Below are positions 10,309 through 20,582 of a DNA stretch of 64,000 nt, in pieces. The DNA comes from Sphaerolaimus hirsutus. Its lineage: Eukaryota > Nematoda > Chromadorea > Monhysterida > Sphaerolaimidae. The stretch lies in the NCBI GenBank assembly GCA_964036195.1, contig OZ038459.1, positions 16,923,206 to 16,987,205 of the forward strand. Reading direction: 5' to 3'. Both the position numbers and the translations under genes were made by a program. The notes under the pieces are model-generated. The model was not told where the DNA came from and made no database searches. It was given only the letters and a program-made list of their open reading frames with translations. Each line of letters begins with the position of its first letter. Position 1 is the stretch's first letter.

Positions 10309-13300
10309 CACACACCCCCACGTGTCAATGACGTCAACTGCATTGACGAAATTGCACTCAACTCTGTGCCTGAAAAGGACAGAGATGACATCACATTACT
10401 TTGGGACCAAATTTGTCACAATCGTGAAGTGCTTTGGTATGAGTGGTCACGTCAATACATTGACCTACTCAAAGATCGAGCTAAAAATCAACGCTTGAAA
10501 AAAGGCACAATCAACGAAGCTCCCAAACGTGGCCAAGTGGTGTTAATCACAGATGATAAACAGCCACGCGGCATGTGGCAAATGGGCCGCGTTCACGAAA
10601 TACACGTGTCAAGCGATGGCAAAATACGCGCAGTCACAGTATTGTCAAGTAACGGCCGTCGCACACGTAGATCTCCATCTAACCTAGTGCCTCTTGAAAT
10701 CGACACAGAGAACGGTGTTGAATATAAAATCGACACTGATGTAAAAGATGATGATAATTCACAACCTTCACCTGATAAGGGTGATGATTCACAAACAGAT
10801 CAATCACATCAACTATCACAATCTTCACAACAAGATGCAAGACGCGCAAACCCACGTCGAACATGTCGCTACACTGGCACATATTCGTTCTGGGGAAACG
10901 TGTCGCATTTAATGGCGCTCACGTTGCTAATACAATCAAAATTAGCCAACGCGCTCACATGGACAGATCAATATCACAAAACTTTCAATCTGTGCCATAA
11001 AACACGCACTGGACACGCAATACAACTTCCGGAAAAAGTAACATGTCACTTTCCTAAAGTCACAGCCATAGAGGATATTGTGGTATCCATATGGACGTTG
11101 CGTGTTCAGCCGCAAACAACACCAATTTATAGATGCTTTCAACAAGAGCATACTATAGTCACATATATGAGTCTGGTGGGCGGAAAAGCTATGCTGCCAC
11201 CAGAAATAATTAAAAACCACAGAGTCACAACCTACGATTGCATGATCGCCTACCAAAATAAAACTTGGAAAGACGAACCTTTAATAAAAATCGGTCATGC
11301 ATTGTGGAGCACTAACAAATCACTTCACATCGATTATTGTTACTTTTGTCACAATCTGAGTAACACAGTAATGAACTTTCACATAGAGGAAGGTGTGGTC
11401 GCAAGTCTTGACGGAAAGAAAATTGTTTCCGAAATTCAAGATCTGTCACATTGCAACCCACAAGCCGGCTATTGTTATGACAGCGATAATGGCGTCTCTT
11501 TATGGAATGCTACTGCCTTCAACAAGCAGTGTGCATTCCAAGAGATTGGTCAATTCGATGCGCAATATTCACAAAATCATTACATAGTGGAAAAATTGCA
11601 AGCTGCATTTTCTGTCACATGGAGATCACAACAATTTCCAAATAATGCAGAATGCGTGCCAAAAGACGCAAAATATATTGACCAAGGATCGGCATTCATT
11701 CAATTTCTTCGATATCAACTTAAGAAATTGAAAAAACCTGAAACCGAAAAAGCTCCTCTTCATTTCAAACTCGCACCAAATCTTGATGTTGGTGTGTTTC
11801 ACTTGCTCACAGCCCGTCAACAATACGAAGTTGACAAAATTGCACATCTAGAACAAAAACAATTTGGATCTATCTGGCAACAATTATGTCACATCCGTCA
11901 GACCCAACTAGATATAATTCATGCAATTGTCACATTCAATCCCACACTTGGCTTGCGAGCATTGCTAGGACGTCAAAATCTCTATGCAGAATGGCATGGA
12001 GATATATTAATGTTTTGGGATTGTAAACCAGTCACCGCAGAAATTATTTATTTTCAACATGAATATAACAATACTTGTTATAAATTTCTGCCGGTCAAAG
12101 TCACAAATCACCCACATATTATGTTTGTTGCTCCTGGCACCAATGATCTGATCACACATTCACCAATAGATCATTGTCTCATGAAAGATCACAAATATTA
12201 TCAATTAAATGATAATTCATGGGCCAACGAAAATGGACCAACGAATTTGCACGTCACAAAACTCCCAATCGAATTAATTTGGGCTGGCTCGTGGAAACCA
12301 TTCACACTAAATGTTTCCGGGTCACCAGGTGTAAGCATGACTGATATTGCATTCAGTATCATGGCTGCACATCATCACTTTCAAAATTTGCAACGACTCG
12401 AACAACAAGTCACACGTTCAGTCGATTATATCGCAACAAAATCCAACGATCCTAAAGCAGTGCAAGCATATATTGCTGGCATCGGCCAAGGGGTTGGTGC
12501 ATATTTTGAAGGTGTAGGAAAAGAATTGGGTCACATCATTCACGGTAGTGTCACAGGTGGTGCGTCTGCATTAGACACGTTACTTACTGGGCCACTTCAA
12601 ACAGCTGTGAACATCATACTCATTATTATCACAATTGCTTGTATTGGGTATATTGGTTATGTTTACATGCAGTGGCGGCTCGTAACCGGCAGGGGTATGC
12701 TGCCAGACATCAAGGGCTTTTTCCGAAGAAAGGGCAGAAGGGACAGAAACCCAAACAAATGGGAACCCCGTCCGTTCAGCAAGGAAAAATCGGTAAGCGA
12801 CGGCGACGTAACCGCCAGAAGAAACCGACAAGCGGCTTCAACAAACCCGCTTTGTCAAATCAAACCGTCACACAATCGTCAAGTTCGTCACAGTTACCTT
12901 CAAAGTTTGTCACACCCCTCAAACGAGTATCTCCATTCAAACGGCTTTCAGGACGCACGGTACAGCCTAGATCGGATCCCCCGGTCGGTTATAGTACCGA
13001 ACGCGCCGAAGAAATCGAAATGGAGACGGGGGCGCGCCGGGTCACAAAACCTGCACCCTCCTGCGAGTCACAACCGCAGAGCTCGTCACCAAACGCCAGA
13101 CTCACAGTCACCGAGCCTGTCACAACAGAAGTCACAATGGAAGACGCGATCCCTGACCGCGAGCCCTTGCAAAAGCGACTCAAGAGATTCGCTGGAGTCG
13201 CAGGGCTCCCAGGTGAGCAGAAATCGTCACACCAAACATTTTCCTTTATACCCCAAACTTTTCACAAATTCAATAACATCAATAAAAAATTGGTCAAATC

Positions 13301-13803
13301 AAAAGTTAAACGATCTAAAAAGATCCGTGACCTTCCTCAAACAAACACCTTCACAGTCCGACATAGAAATCGGAGAGATGGAAGAAAGTCACGATCAAGA
13401 TCTAGATCCCCCTCCGTACCCTTTGACCAAGTCAACTCAATCACTTCACAGTGTACGACCTCATTCACAACCTCCCATATCCCCTTGCTATCAAGCCAAC
13501 CGCTTGCAGCATCGGAGCAATGGCAGCCCACCGAGCCGTCGAAGACGATTGTCGACGAGACCGACGCGCTCCGACAAGCCTTCGAGAGGCTCGCCGAGGA
13601 ATCTGAGAAGCTCCCCAACTGGCCTGGAAGACCAGTGGGGGCCCCAGAAGACCAGGCGCCCGGGCACGGGGAAGGTAGCCAGCCTGAGGAGGATGCCGTC
13701 GAACCCATGGACGAGCATCATGAGGAGGGCCGGGAAAATGCCGGCGTTGAAGACGCCGACGATCTGCTACCACAGGAGTGATGAAAGTATCACAGGCGTT
13801 TGA
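10309..13803 (+). CDS. BEL/Pao-type Pol tail plus Env, no Gag or Pol upstream
   Basis: This long open frame starts with about 40 residues matching the end of a BEL integrase and a DUF5641-like domain (GQVVLITDD..PRG.W.MGRV, about 10530-10720). A Cys-rich Env ectodomain and a membrane segment at about 12580-12670 (AVNIILIIITIACIGYIGYV) follow. An unusually long basic tail of some 370 codons comes last, with a PPPY motif near 13410. The frame looks whole. It has no ATG at its left end; an acceptor-like CAG at 10306-10308 suggests entry from an upstream exon, as spliced env messages of retroelements do. The frame is not preceded by Gag or the rest of Pol in this orientation. It may be a fossil derived from an env message, a truncated insertion, or a co-opted env gene; the sequence alone does not decide. 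Confidence 0.72.
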   Translation, partial: HTPPRVNDVNCIDEIALNSVPEKDRDDITLLWDQICHNREVLWYEWSRQYIDLLKDRAKNQRLKKGTINEAPKRGQVVLITDDKQPRGMWQMGRVHEIHVSSDGKIRAVTVLSSNGRRTRRSPSNLVPLEIDTENGVEYKIDTDVKDDDNSQPSPDKGDDSQTDQSHQLSQSSQQDARRANPRRTCRYTGTYSFWGNVSHLMALTLLIQSKLANALTWTDQYHKTFNLCHKTRTGHAIQLPEKVTCHFPKVTAIEDIVVSIWTLRVQPQTTPIYRCFQQEHTIVTYMSLVGGKAMLPPEIIKNHRVTTYDCMIAYQNKTWKDEPLIKIGHALWSTNKSLHIDYCYFCHNLSNTVMNFHIEEGVVASLDGKKIVSEIQDLSHCNPQAGYCYDSDNGVSLWNATAFNKQCAFQEIGQFDAQYSQNHYIVEKLQAAFSVTWRSQQFPNNAECVPKDAKYIDQGSAFIQFLRYQLKKLKKPETEKAPLHFKLAPNLDVGVFHLLTARQQYEVDKIAHLEQKQFGSIWQQLCHIRQTQLDIIHAIVTFNPTLGLRALLGRQNLYAEWHGDILMFWDCKPVTAEIIYFQHEYNNTCYKFLPVKVTNHPHIMFVAPGTNDLITHSPIDHCLMKDHKYYQLNDNSWANENGPTNLHVTKLPIELIWAGSWKPFTLNVSGSPGVSMTDIAFSIMAAHHHFQNLQRLEQQVTRSVDYIATKSNDPKAVQAYIAGIGQGVGAYFEGVGKELGHIIHGSVTGGASALDTLLTGPLQTAVNIILIIITIACIGYIGYVYMQWRLVTGRGMLPDIKGFFRRKGRRDRNPNKWEPRPFSKEKSVSDGDVTARRNRQAASTNPLCQIKPSHNRQVRHSYLQSLSHPSNEYLHSNGFQDARYSLDRIPRSVIVPNAPKKSKWRRGRAGSQNLHPPASHNRRARHQTPDSQSPSLSQQKSQWKTRSLTASPCKSDSRDSLESQGSQVSRNRHTKHFPLYPKLFTNSITSIKNWSNQKLNDLKRSVTFLKQTPSQSDIEIGEMEESHDQDLDPPPYPLTKSTQSLHSVRPHSQPPISPCYQANRLQHRSNGSPPSRRRRLSTRPTRSDKPSRGSPRNLRSSPTGLEDQWGPQKTRRPGTGKVASLRRMPSNPWTSIMRRAGKMPALKTPTICYHRSDESITGV
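12759..13781 (+). CDS. Overlapping second frame in the Env tail, Arg/Ser-rich with acidic end
   Basis: From the ATG at 12759 a 340-codon frame stays open in parallel with the Env tail. Its product would be basic at the start, carry an Arg/Ser cluster (RRDGRKSRSRSRSPS) and an RLAEESEKLPNWPG stretch, and end in a strongly acidic tail. The acidic, Pro- and Gly-containing end looks more protein-like here than the Arg-rich reading of the Env frame. It could be an accessory reading frame overlapping env, or the true continuation of the Env message reached by splicing. I recognise no family. GC-rich composition alone can also keep two frames open. Confidence 0.4.
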   Translation: MGTPSVQQGKIGKRRRRNRQKKPTSGFNKPALSNQTVTQSSSSSQLPSKFVTPLKRVSPFKRLSGRTVQPRSDPPVGYSTERAEEIEMETGARRVTKPAPSCESQPQSSSPNARLTVTEPVTTEVTMEDAIPDREPLQKRLKRFAGVAGLPGEQKSSHQTFSFIPQTFHKFNNINKKLVKSKVKRSKKIRDLPQTNTFTVRHRNRRDGRKSRSRSRSPSVPFDQVNSITSQCTTSFTTSHIPLLSSQPLAASEQWQPTEPSKTIVDETDALRQAFERLAEESEKLPNWPGRPVGAPEDQAPGHGEGSQPEEDAVEPMDEHHEEGRENAGVEDADDLLPQE

Positions 13804-15116
13804 TTTTTGATTTTGTTTCACATCAATTTGCCGAGATTGGCTGAGATAAAATTAAATTAAATTTAATTTTTATTCTAGTTTCGGGAGTGTGTAACATTAT
13901 CGTAAAATGTAAAAACCTATAATATTTAAGTTGACTTTCTTATGTTCTCCTTTATATTCAGTTAATTCAACTTATCAAAACTTCATTTATATTTACATTC
14001 CAATTTTAACATCTTCACATTCGCCATTTAATATCTCAAGCGATGTTGTTTACAACACGCGCTTCACATCGTTCACATATTTAGATCTTAGTCATTGCTC
14101 ACATTCCGCCACATTTCCTTGACAAGCAGCACGCAAATACGCCGTCATGTTTATGTTAAGCGGCGGGCCCGCCCCGAGTGGGGGGCCGGGCCCGCGCGCC
14201 ATTTCAAATACTGTCTGGCTTGTCTCACATTTTCACTATCTTGCCAGTTTAGCTCGCTTTTCATCGGAGAAGCGAGCGGGCAAGGATTGAACTTTCACAA
14301 TTGGAAATGTTGGGTAAAAATCGGAGATTAGAGCCGACCGATTGGCGCCAAACCAATCACCATCGGTCTGGCCCTTAAAAGCCGATTTCACAGCTAAAAT
14401 CGGCAGTGTTTGCAACCTCGTCAACTTCACACGAATCTCTTCCTAGGATCTAAATAAGCGCCGTAGTCACTTTAATAAGTCGCTTGTTTTTGGTGCTAAG
14501 TTTAACGCTTGGTGCTTTAAGTCACCTCAGTGCTTTATTTCACACCTGCGCTGTTCGAGGTGCTTTATTCACAACCGAGCCACTTAATTATCGCCTTTTG
14601 TCGTAATTAAGTGCCTTCTTTTAATTGCCTTATTTCTCCGGTAATTAGAGCTTCTTTTACGTTTTATTTAAGTAATTAATTTAGTTGTAAATTAATTCCT
14701 TTGTTTACGTATAAATTTTTATATATATTTTATTTACATTTATTTCTTTGTATTTAATTGTCTAAATAAAAACGTTCGTCAAAACCTTTGGTAAACAATC
14801 TAAATTTGCTTCACACTAACTCACGTCAATTCACTTCAACTCAACTAATCACATTTGATAAAATAACGGAACGTCAACTAGAGACGACGCTTCACATCAC
14901 CTTACATACGTTCACATTTGTCCTCTTCCTCGGTTAGGAATAGGAGCTGGTTCACAAGTCACTTCAACAGGTTCCGTATTATTTTACAACAAGTGTCTGC
15001 TTGAAGATCACACTTCACGGCAGATCACCAGCACTGTTTTTTTTGTTGCACCATCCAACGGTGCCACAGCATGGAGTTTACGCATTCCATCACCAGTTTG
15101 GTATTTATGTCTCTAA
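13804..15116 (+). other. 3' flank of the Env frame with LTR-like features
   Basis: No coding frame is seen. The stretch keeps the CACA/TCAC-rich wording of the Env frame up to about 15000, so it probably belongs to the same unit. It holds a GC-rich block (14160-14200), a TTAAAA box near 14375 and an AATAAA at 14765. This would suit an untranslated region or 3' LTR. No matching partner was found on the other side of the Env frame. Confidence 0.4.
14765..14770 (+). terminator. Candidate polyadenylation signal AATAAA
   Basis: AATAAA lies about 960 bases downstream of the Env stop, in an AT-rich context followed by T-rich sequence. It is the best candidate signal in the 3' flank. Confidence 0.35.
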
Positions 15117-15227
15117 TAGTGATGGAAAAAGCGCCAGGATCTTGGCGCCAAGCGCCAAAAGCGCCATGGCGCTGTTCGCTTTGGCGCTAGCGCCAGGTGC
15201 CAGCGCCATGGCGCTTTTCCATCACTA
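15117..15227. mobile_element. Family A MITE (GCGCC words, hAT-like)
   Basis: This is a 111-bp copy with ends TAGTGATGG and CCATCACTA. The interior is built from GGCGCCAAGCGCCAAAAGCGCC-like words. Flanks GTCTCTAA and GTCTCACA are probably an eroded 8-bp target duplication. Confidence 0.7.
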
Positions 15228-15764
15228 GTCTCACACAGGTTGAAAGTGCTTACATTATCCACACAGGCAGCGTCTGGTTATCGTCTCACCAAACAAATGA
15301 CTGACACACGGGTCACTTCCATTCTGTTACTTTTGTGTGTGAAATTCCTGCTTTTCTACTCCCTCCCTTTGGTGCTCAATGTGATCGAGACTTTAGAGAC
15401 GCCCCATGCAAAACTAAATGCTCCATGGTTCAGCATTTTGGCAGATGTGAGCAATTTGGGCGTGGTGGTGCACAGCGCCACAAATTGCCTGGTGTATTTG
15501 GGATGGAAGGTTTGTTTACTTTTGCTGCCCATTCTGCTGTTCTACAAACCATAGTTGTTAAAGTGTATTTACTTTTACTCGGTAAATACGGATACTCAAG
15601 TACAGAATAAATACACTTGGGTTTAACGATGGCAAAAAAGATTCGAAAATTTAAAAACATTTTCGAATTTTCGAATTTTTTCGGTATTATCGAATTTTTA
15701 TTTCACCCCTGGAAAAACACTTAAAAATCGATTTTCGATTTTTTTAGAGAATTCAAGGCCACAA

Positions 15765-16587
15765 AAGTGTTTAGAGAACGTGAATGACAAAACGCATCAG
15801 GGAAACGCAGAACACACGTTAAAACACTGACTGTGTTGTGTTAGAATAGGGTTTTTACCATCTACAAACTTACATAAATATTTAAGTCTATTATGCTACA
15901 ATTACAGCTCGGGCGTAAAATTCCAGCGTAAAATTCCATCGCAAAATTGATTACATAAAAGTGGATGATGATACAGGTCTGCAATTTTTCATGGAGAATA
16001 TGTTTATCAATACCTTCATTGTGTCCGAGAGTCATCATCCACAGTCACTGCAATTTGATTGTGGAAATTCAAAAATTTCTATTTTACGCTGGAATTTTAC
16101 ACCAGCTGAAGAAAAGTCAATTCTACGCCAGGTGATTGCATGCAATGACATAGCGTAGAATTGATTTTTCTTCAGCTGGCGTAAAATTCCAGCGTAAAAT
16201 AGAAATTTTTGAATTTCCACAATCAAATTGCAGTGACTGTGGATGATGACTCTCAGACACAATGAAGGTATTGATAAACATATTCTCCATGAAAAATTGC
16301 AGACCTGTATCATCATCCACTTTTATGTAATCAATTTTGCGATGGAATTTTACGCTGAAATTTTACGCCCGAGCTGTAATCGTAGCATTACAGCGTCTTA
16401 TACATGGTGGTGTTTGTTGCATTTTTCAATGTCTGTGTACATTACAAACAACAATTTAATACTGGGATTTCAAAAATTCTGGTGAAATAATAACAACCCC
16501 CACCCCCCCCCCCCCGAAATAATCCCTATCAAAATTTCCACTCTGAGAAAATAAACCCCCTGGGGGTAATTTGAGGAAATAAGGTAG
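15765..16587. mobile_element. Family B remnant, split by a palindrome
   Basis: The stretches CAGAACACACGTTAAAACA (near 15810) and GTTGCATTTTTCAATGTCTG (near 16415), plus the C-run and the end GGGGGTAATTTGAGGAAATA, match the interior and right end of intact family B copies. The left end is missing. Confidence 0.6.
15891..16390. repeat. Near-perfect 500-bp palindrome (fold-back)
   Basis: Two arms of about 245 bp are inverted copies of each other and meet at ATTGCATGCAAT (16135-16146) with no spacer. By eye the arms differ at only a few positions. Both strands therefore encode the same short peptide, which explains the mirror open frames there; they are not genes. Confidence 0.9.
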
Positions 16588-17886
16588 ATTGATGGTATGG
16601 TAGCATTTTTGAGGGGCGGGCTGTAGCCATTGAGCACGTGGTTATAATTCGGGAACCGCTCAGCAAAAATTGCTCAAATTTAATATGATATTGTTTAAGG
16701 TCAGGGCTAAAAGGTAAATCGGAGGCATTACAACCCCCTGACTAGAGATAATTTGTGATTACCTATTTTGAAAGTTAAATGGCAAAAATCAGTTGAGAAA
16801 TTAATGGTAGAGTTGTTGAGGTGCAGATTTTGCATGTTTCTGGCAATGCCAAAAAGTTTGAAAAAATTTACTCCATCAGATCAATCTCAGGTCAGGGGAG
16901 ACGTAAATGCTTCTGATTTACCTGTTATCCCTGCTGACCTGAAACCATATCATAATCAAATCAAAGCAATTTTTGCCAATCAGTTCCCAAGTAATAACCA
17001 CATGCTCCATGGCTAACCCCCATAAAATGCTACCCTCCAGTGAAGTAATTCAAATTGTTTACTCGGCGCGGACTTTTCAAGTCAAATGCAAGTAAAAATA
17101 ACAACATACACCAGTCGGCTCCACACCCACCGCCGCTGCCCCAGTAAGTTTGTAGGAGGTAGGGTTAGGGTTGTAGGATGTAAGGAGTGGTGGTCAGTAC
17201 TGATGAGACCCTGCCACCTCTCTCTAAAAAATCCCTGTCTACTGGAAAAGGGTCGAAACAGGGTATAGGCTTGGAGGTGCTGAGGGAGTGCACTATGTGA
17301 CTTTTCCAAGCCTTTTTCAGTCTTTCACCTATTTTTTACAAGCTGCTCATTCAATTCCTCAATACCCTTAACGCAGTCCTGATTGGTGAGATTGTTGAAG
17401 ATGTGTGCATGTTGCATTTTTCAATTGTTGTTTTCCTTTTCCCTGTGTTGAATCAATGTGTAAATAAAATGAAGAAATGGCAAACTGGTCCACATAAGTT
17501 CAACATAAGTTAAAAACGTGAAAACTGTCCAAATTCTGTGTTAAAAGCTTCAAATTCAACGCTTTTTTAAAAAAATTCGAAAACTCACCAAAAAGATTCG
17601 GAAACTGCCCAAAACAATTCAAAAACTGCTCAAAAAGATTCAATATTTGAAAATTAAATTCGAAATTAATTTGGGGAAAAATTCGAAAATTCGAAAATTC
17701 AATTGAGAAAAAAACACTTCAAAATTTAAATACTTTTTCCGGAGAGTTTGCCATCGTTACTTGGGATTCCTCCTAAAAAGTTGCTGTACTTGCTTTTACG
17801 TATAGTTTTTGTAAGTACTCAAGTACTGAAAACATATTTCTGATAGGCATTGATATAGGTTTTTCAAAGCGTAGAAGGGAGGAGAG

Positions 17887-18021
17887 TAGTGGAGTGAAAA
17901 TCGCCATGCATTTGGCGCCAAGCGCCAAAAGCGCTATGGCGCTTTTCTAACCCTGGCGCCAAGCGCCAATGGCGCCACAGCAAAATGGCGCCAAAAGCGC
18001 CATGCCGCTTTTACATCACTA
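17887..18021. mobile_element. Family A MITE
   Basis: The left end is worn (TAGTGGAGTG) and the right end is ACATCACTA. The interior carries GGCGCCAAGCGCCA words. Flanks GAGGAGAG and GAGTAGAG are an 8-bp duplication with one mismatch. It lies inside the family C element at 15550-18367. Confidence 0.65.
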
Positions 18022-18503
18022 GAGTAGAGAGTGAAAATAGGCTAAAAATGAAGAAAAAGGGTCAAAAATGAATATGAATGATTATTTACAGTCAAAAAGC
18101 TGAAAAAAGGTTAATGCGAAGGTGACAGTGGGCCAAAAAACCACAACATGAAAATTAGTGATTTTGGGTAAAAATTGGGGTAAAATTTCACAAAAATATC
18201 CACTTATACGTTTTCTTGCGAAGAACTATGTTACTCACGTTTACTCTTAAGTAAAAGTGAAAAAAATTACTTCACATTTTATGCACTCGGGTGAGGGGAG
18301 TACAACATAAATACATTACATTTACTGTATACTTTCAAAAAAGTTCGGTACTTTGAACAACTCTCTGTTAAACTTTACGTTGCCACCTTCCACACTCAGA
18401 ACATGATGAGAAAAAATCACACGCGATACGGCACAAGGCGATCCAGCGGTGCACAAGTGAATTGTCAGATAAAACTGAGCGCTAGAAATATGTACCCCCT
18501 GGT

Positions 18504-18679
18504 GCCAGTCCCAGACCCTGTAAAGTGCCCTGTAAAATGTCAAATGTCATGCAAAGTGTCAAAAGTAATGGAAAATGCCCTGCAAACTTGGTTGGCATTT
18601 TGCAGTGCATTTCACATGACTCTTGACACTTTGCATGACATTTGACATTTTACAGGGCACTTTACAGGGTCTGGGACTG
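18504..18679. mobile_element. Family F MITE (CAGTCCCAGACCC ends)
   Basis: This is a 176-bp fold-back with inverted ends CAGTCCCAGACCCTGTAAA, flanked by a perfect 9-bp repeat CCCCCTGGT (18495-18503 and 18680-18688). It is the sister copy of the element inside the neuropeptide gene at 34373-34555. Its intact flanks show how that insertion must have looked when new. Confidence 0.8.
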
Positions 18680-19475
18680 CCCCCTGGTAGCTCCAGAACG
18701 CAGAGTCTTATCGCAAGGGGCCGAATGTCATTCTTTTGACGATTGTGAAGACATTGAATGTAACGGATTGAGCGTGCAGCCAGTGTTGATAAGGAGTAGG
18801 AGTGATAGTGATGCTATGAGAAAGAAGCCCGGTGGTGAGTTCAGATGAGAGATAATTTTCCAGTAGACCCAGCTCCAATCTCCAGTGAATTTAGAAGTGG
18901 GGGGTATTTCGAGGGGATGGGTTACTTTTCCCCGGTCCACTCAGACGTGGGGTGCGGAGTATTTCAAGGGAGGGTTAATTCGAGGAACTACACTGGTATT
19001 CTCCAACTTTTTCCCAGATGACGTCAATTTAGGGTAATGATGAATGTATCTCCGACGTGCAATAAAAATATGAAGTGTACCTGAAATTACGATGACAATT
19101 ATTTACTTCGTGTTTTACAATTCCACATGACTAATCCATCAGTTGAAGCACACCTTAATCCTGATGCACACTCAACTCACTGAACAAAATCTCTAAATCC
19201 AATACAGCTGTGAAGCATAGAGTATGTAACAACGAGCATTCTTTTGAAGATGGCAGCAGCAGATGTACACCCCATGATGAAATGAATGGGGATATTGATT
19301 CCTGTTGTGATCAAATGATCATGGTTTGATCCTCCTGGCCATTTCTGATGCTGATTGCTCATTCTCTGATTGTTATGTGTTTATTGTGACATGTAAAAAC
19401 ATTTTATCACAGCAAAGGTGGTGGTGATTGAGCCGAAATAAGTGCTGTGCAGCAGCCGAGGCGAAAAAATTTGTA

Positions 19476-19555
19476 TTAGGTTGTCAACTAAGTAACCTTA
19501 ATTTTTTGTGTATGTGTGATCGCAAAAAATTAATGTTACTTAGTTGACAACCTAA
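19476..19555. mobile_element. 80-bp mariner-type MITE
   Basis: Inverted ends TTAGGTTGTCAACTAAGTAAC resemble mariner ends, and the element is flanked by TA on both sides (19474-19475, 19556-19557). It is far too short to encode a transposase. Confidence 0.75.
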
Positions 19556-19732
19556 TACAACATTATTGGCGAAGTGACTTCAATCTGCCTTAGGTACTTA
19601 GGTACACTATCGCAGTGTGCATCAAATGCCAGGGCCGGGTGCCAAATAAAATCAAATTTATGACCTGTTGATTTCCAGCGCTGCTTACGCGATGGCATAA
19701 ATCATCAACCCAGTTTTGCTGTGTGCATTGAT

Positions 19733-19848
19733 CAATAGTCTATGATCTCAATTCGTTTCAATCAAAAGTCTATGATCTCAATTCGGTTCAATCAAAAGTC
19801 TATGATCTCAATGTTTTGATGTCTATGATCTCAATTCGGTTGTAAAAA
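19733..19848. repeat. Tandem repeat, about 30-bp unit
   Basis: Roughly four copies of a unit containing AGTCTATGATCTCAATTCG are present; the last copy is shortened. Confidence 0.75.
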
Positions 19849-20220
19849 CCATTTACTAGGTACAATTATTAAATTGTTTTCAAAGTGTGTAATGCTTACA
19901 GACGTCAGTATCTGCTTTCTGAATATTTTGTTGTATATCAAATCAGTAAAATCATCACTCAGTACTTGAGACGCCTCGACCTAGGGCACCGGTAAAAGTT
20001 AAAGAATTTGTGGTTGCGGCAATAAATCATTAAAGTATTTATTCAGCTAAACTTCATTCAGCACAAGAACGTGCCCGTGTAATTTATGAGGTTACGGTCA
20101 GTCGCTATTAGGGTTCACCAAATCAAAACCGCATTATCAGAATTGGCCTCTAACTCAGTCTCGACGCTTAGCACACCGACACCACTAGACCGTGTAAACT
20201 GTCGCATGTAAAGTGTACAA

Positions 20221-20582
20221 ATTCCCCCCCACACACTCGAAATACCCCCCCCCCAATTCCGTGTATAGATAAGCTGCGATTTGTCATCTGGGCAATGCAG
20301 AACACACGCAAAAACGATGACTCTGTTATGTGAGAACAGTGTTTATACGTCTACGCACTTCAATACAAGTCTTTACAGTCTTATAAATGGCGATTTTTAT
20401 TGCATTTTTCGACGTCTGCGTACGTTTCAGACAACAATTTAGTACTGGGATTTTAAAAAAATTCTGGCGAAATAATACCCCCCTCCCTCGAAATACCCGC
20501 CCCCCCCCCTCGTTTAACCCCCCTCAAAATTCTCACTCTGAAAAAATAAACCCCCTGGGGGTATTTCGAGGAAATACAGTAT
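20221..20582. mobile_element. Family B element, left end worn
   Basis: It has C-runs with CTCGAAATACCC, the interior words CAGAACACACGC and GACGTCTGCGTACGTTTCAGA, and the right end GGTATTTCGAGGAAATACAGTA. The left terminus is not recognisable. Confidence 0.6.

Larger units (their letters stand above)
15624..17759. mobile_element. Family D element (TAACGATGGCAAA ends, hAT-like)
   Basis: Ends TAACGATGGCAAA and TTTGCCATCGTTA are inverted. Flanks CTTGGGTT and CTTGGGAT form an 8-bp target duplication with one mismatch. The interior near both ends is rich in TTCGAAAATT words. It contains a remnant of family B (about 15765-16587), which is itself split by a palindrome. No transposase was recognised. 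Confidence 0.7.
15550..18367. mobile_element. Family C element, host of a multi-level nest
   Basis: The left end (CATAGTTGTTAAAGTG) and right end (AAAAGTTCGGTACTTTGAACAACTC) match the ends of intact family C copies elsewhere in the window. Between them sit a family D element (15624-17759) and a family A element (17887-18021). No clear target duplication remains. Confidence 0.55.
18690..20220. other. Non-coding stretch with small repeats only
   Basis: No gene is seen. It holds family B-like GGGGTATTTCGAGG fragments (18900-18990), a mariner-type MITE and a short tandem repeat, listed separately. Confidence 0.5.

Noticed and set aside
12970-13700. Possibility that the Arg-rich tail is a separate host gene
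   Set aside because: No start context or promoter was seen, and it is continuous with the Env frame; kept as part of the fossil.
13337-13821. Long minus-strand open frames opposite the Env tail
   Set aside because: They reflect GC-rich composition; the plus strand has the continuous, family-supported frame.
15961-16320. Two nearly identical peptides on opposite strands
   Set aside because: They are mirror readings of the palindrome arms.
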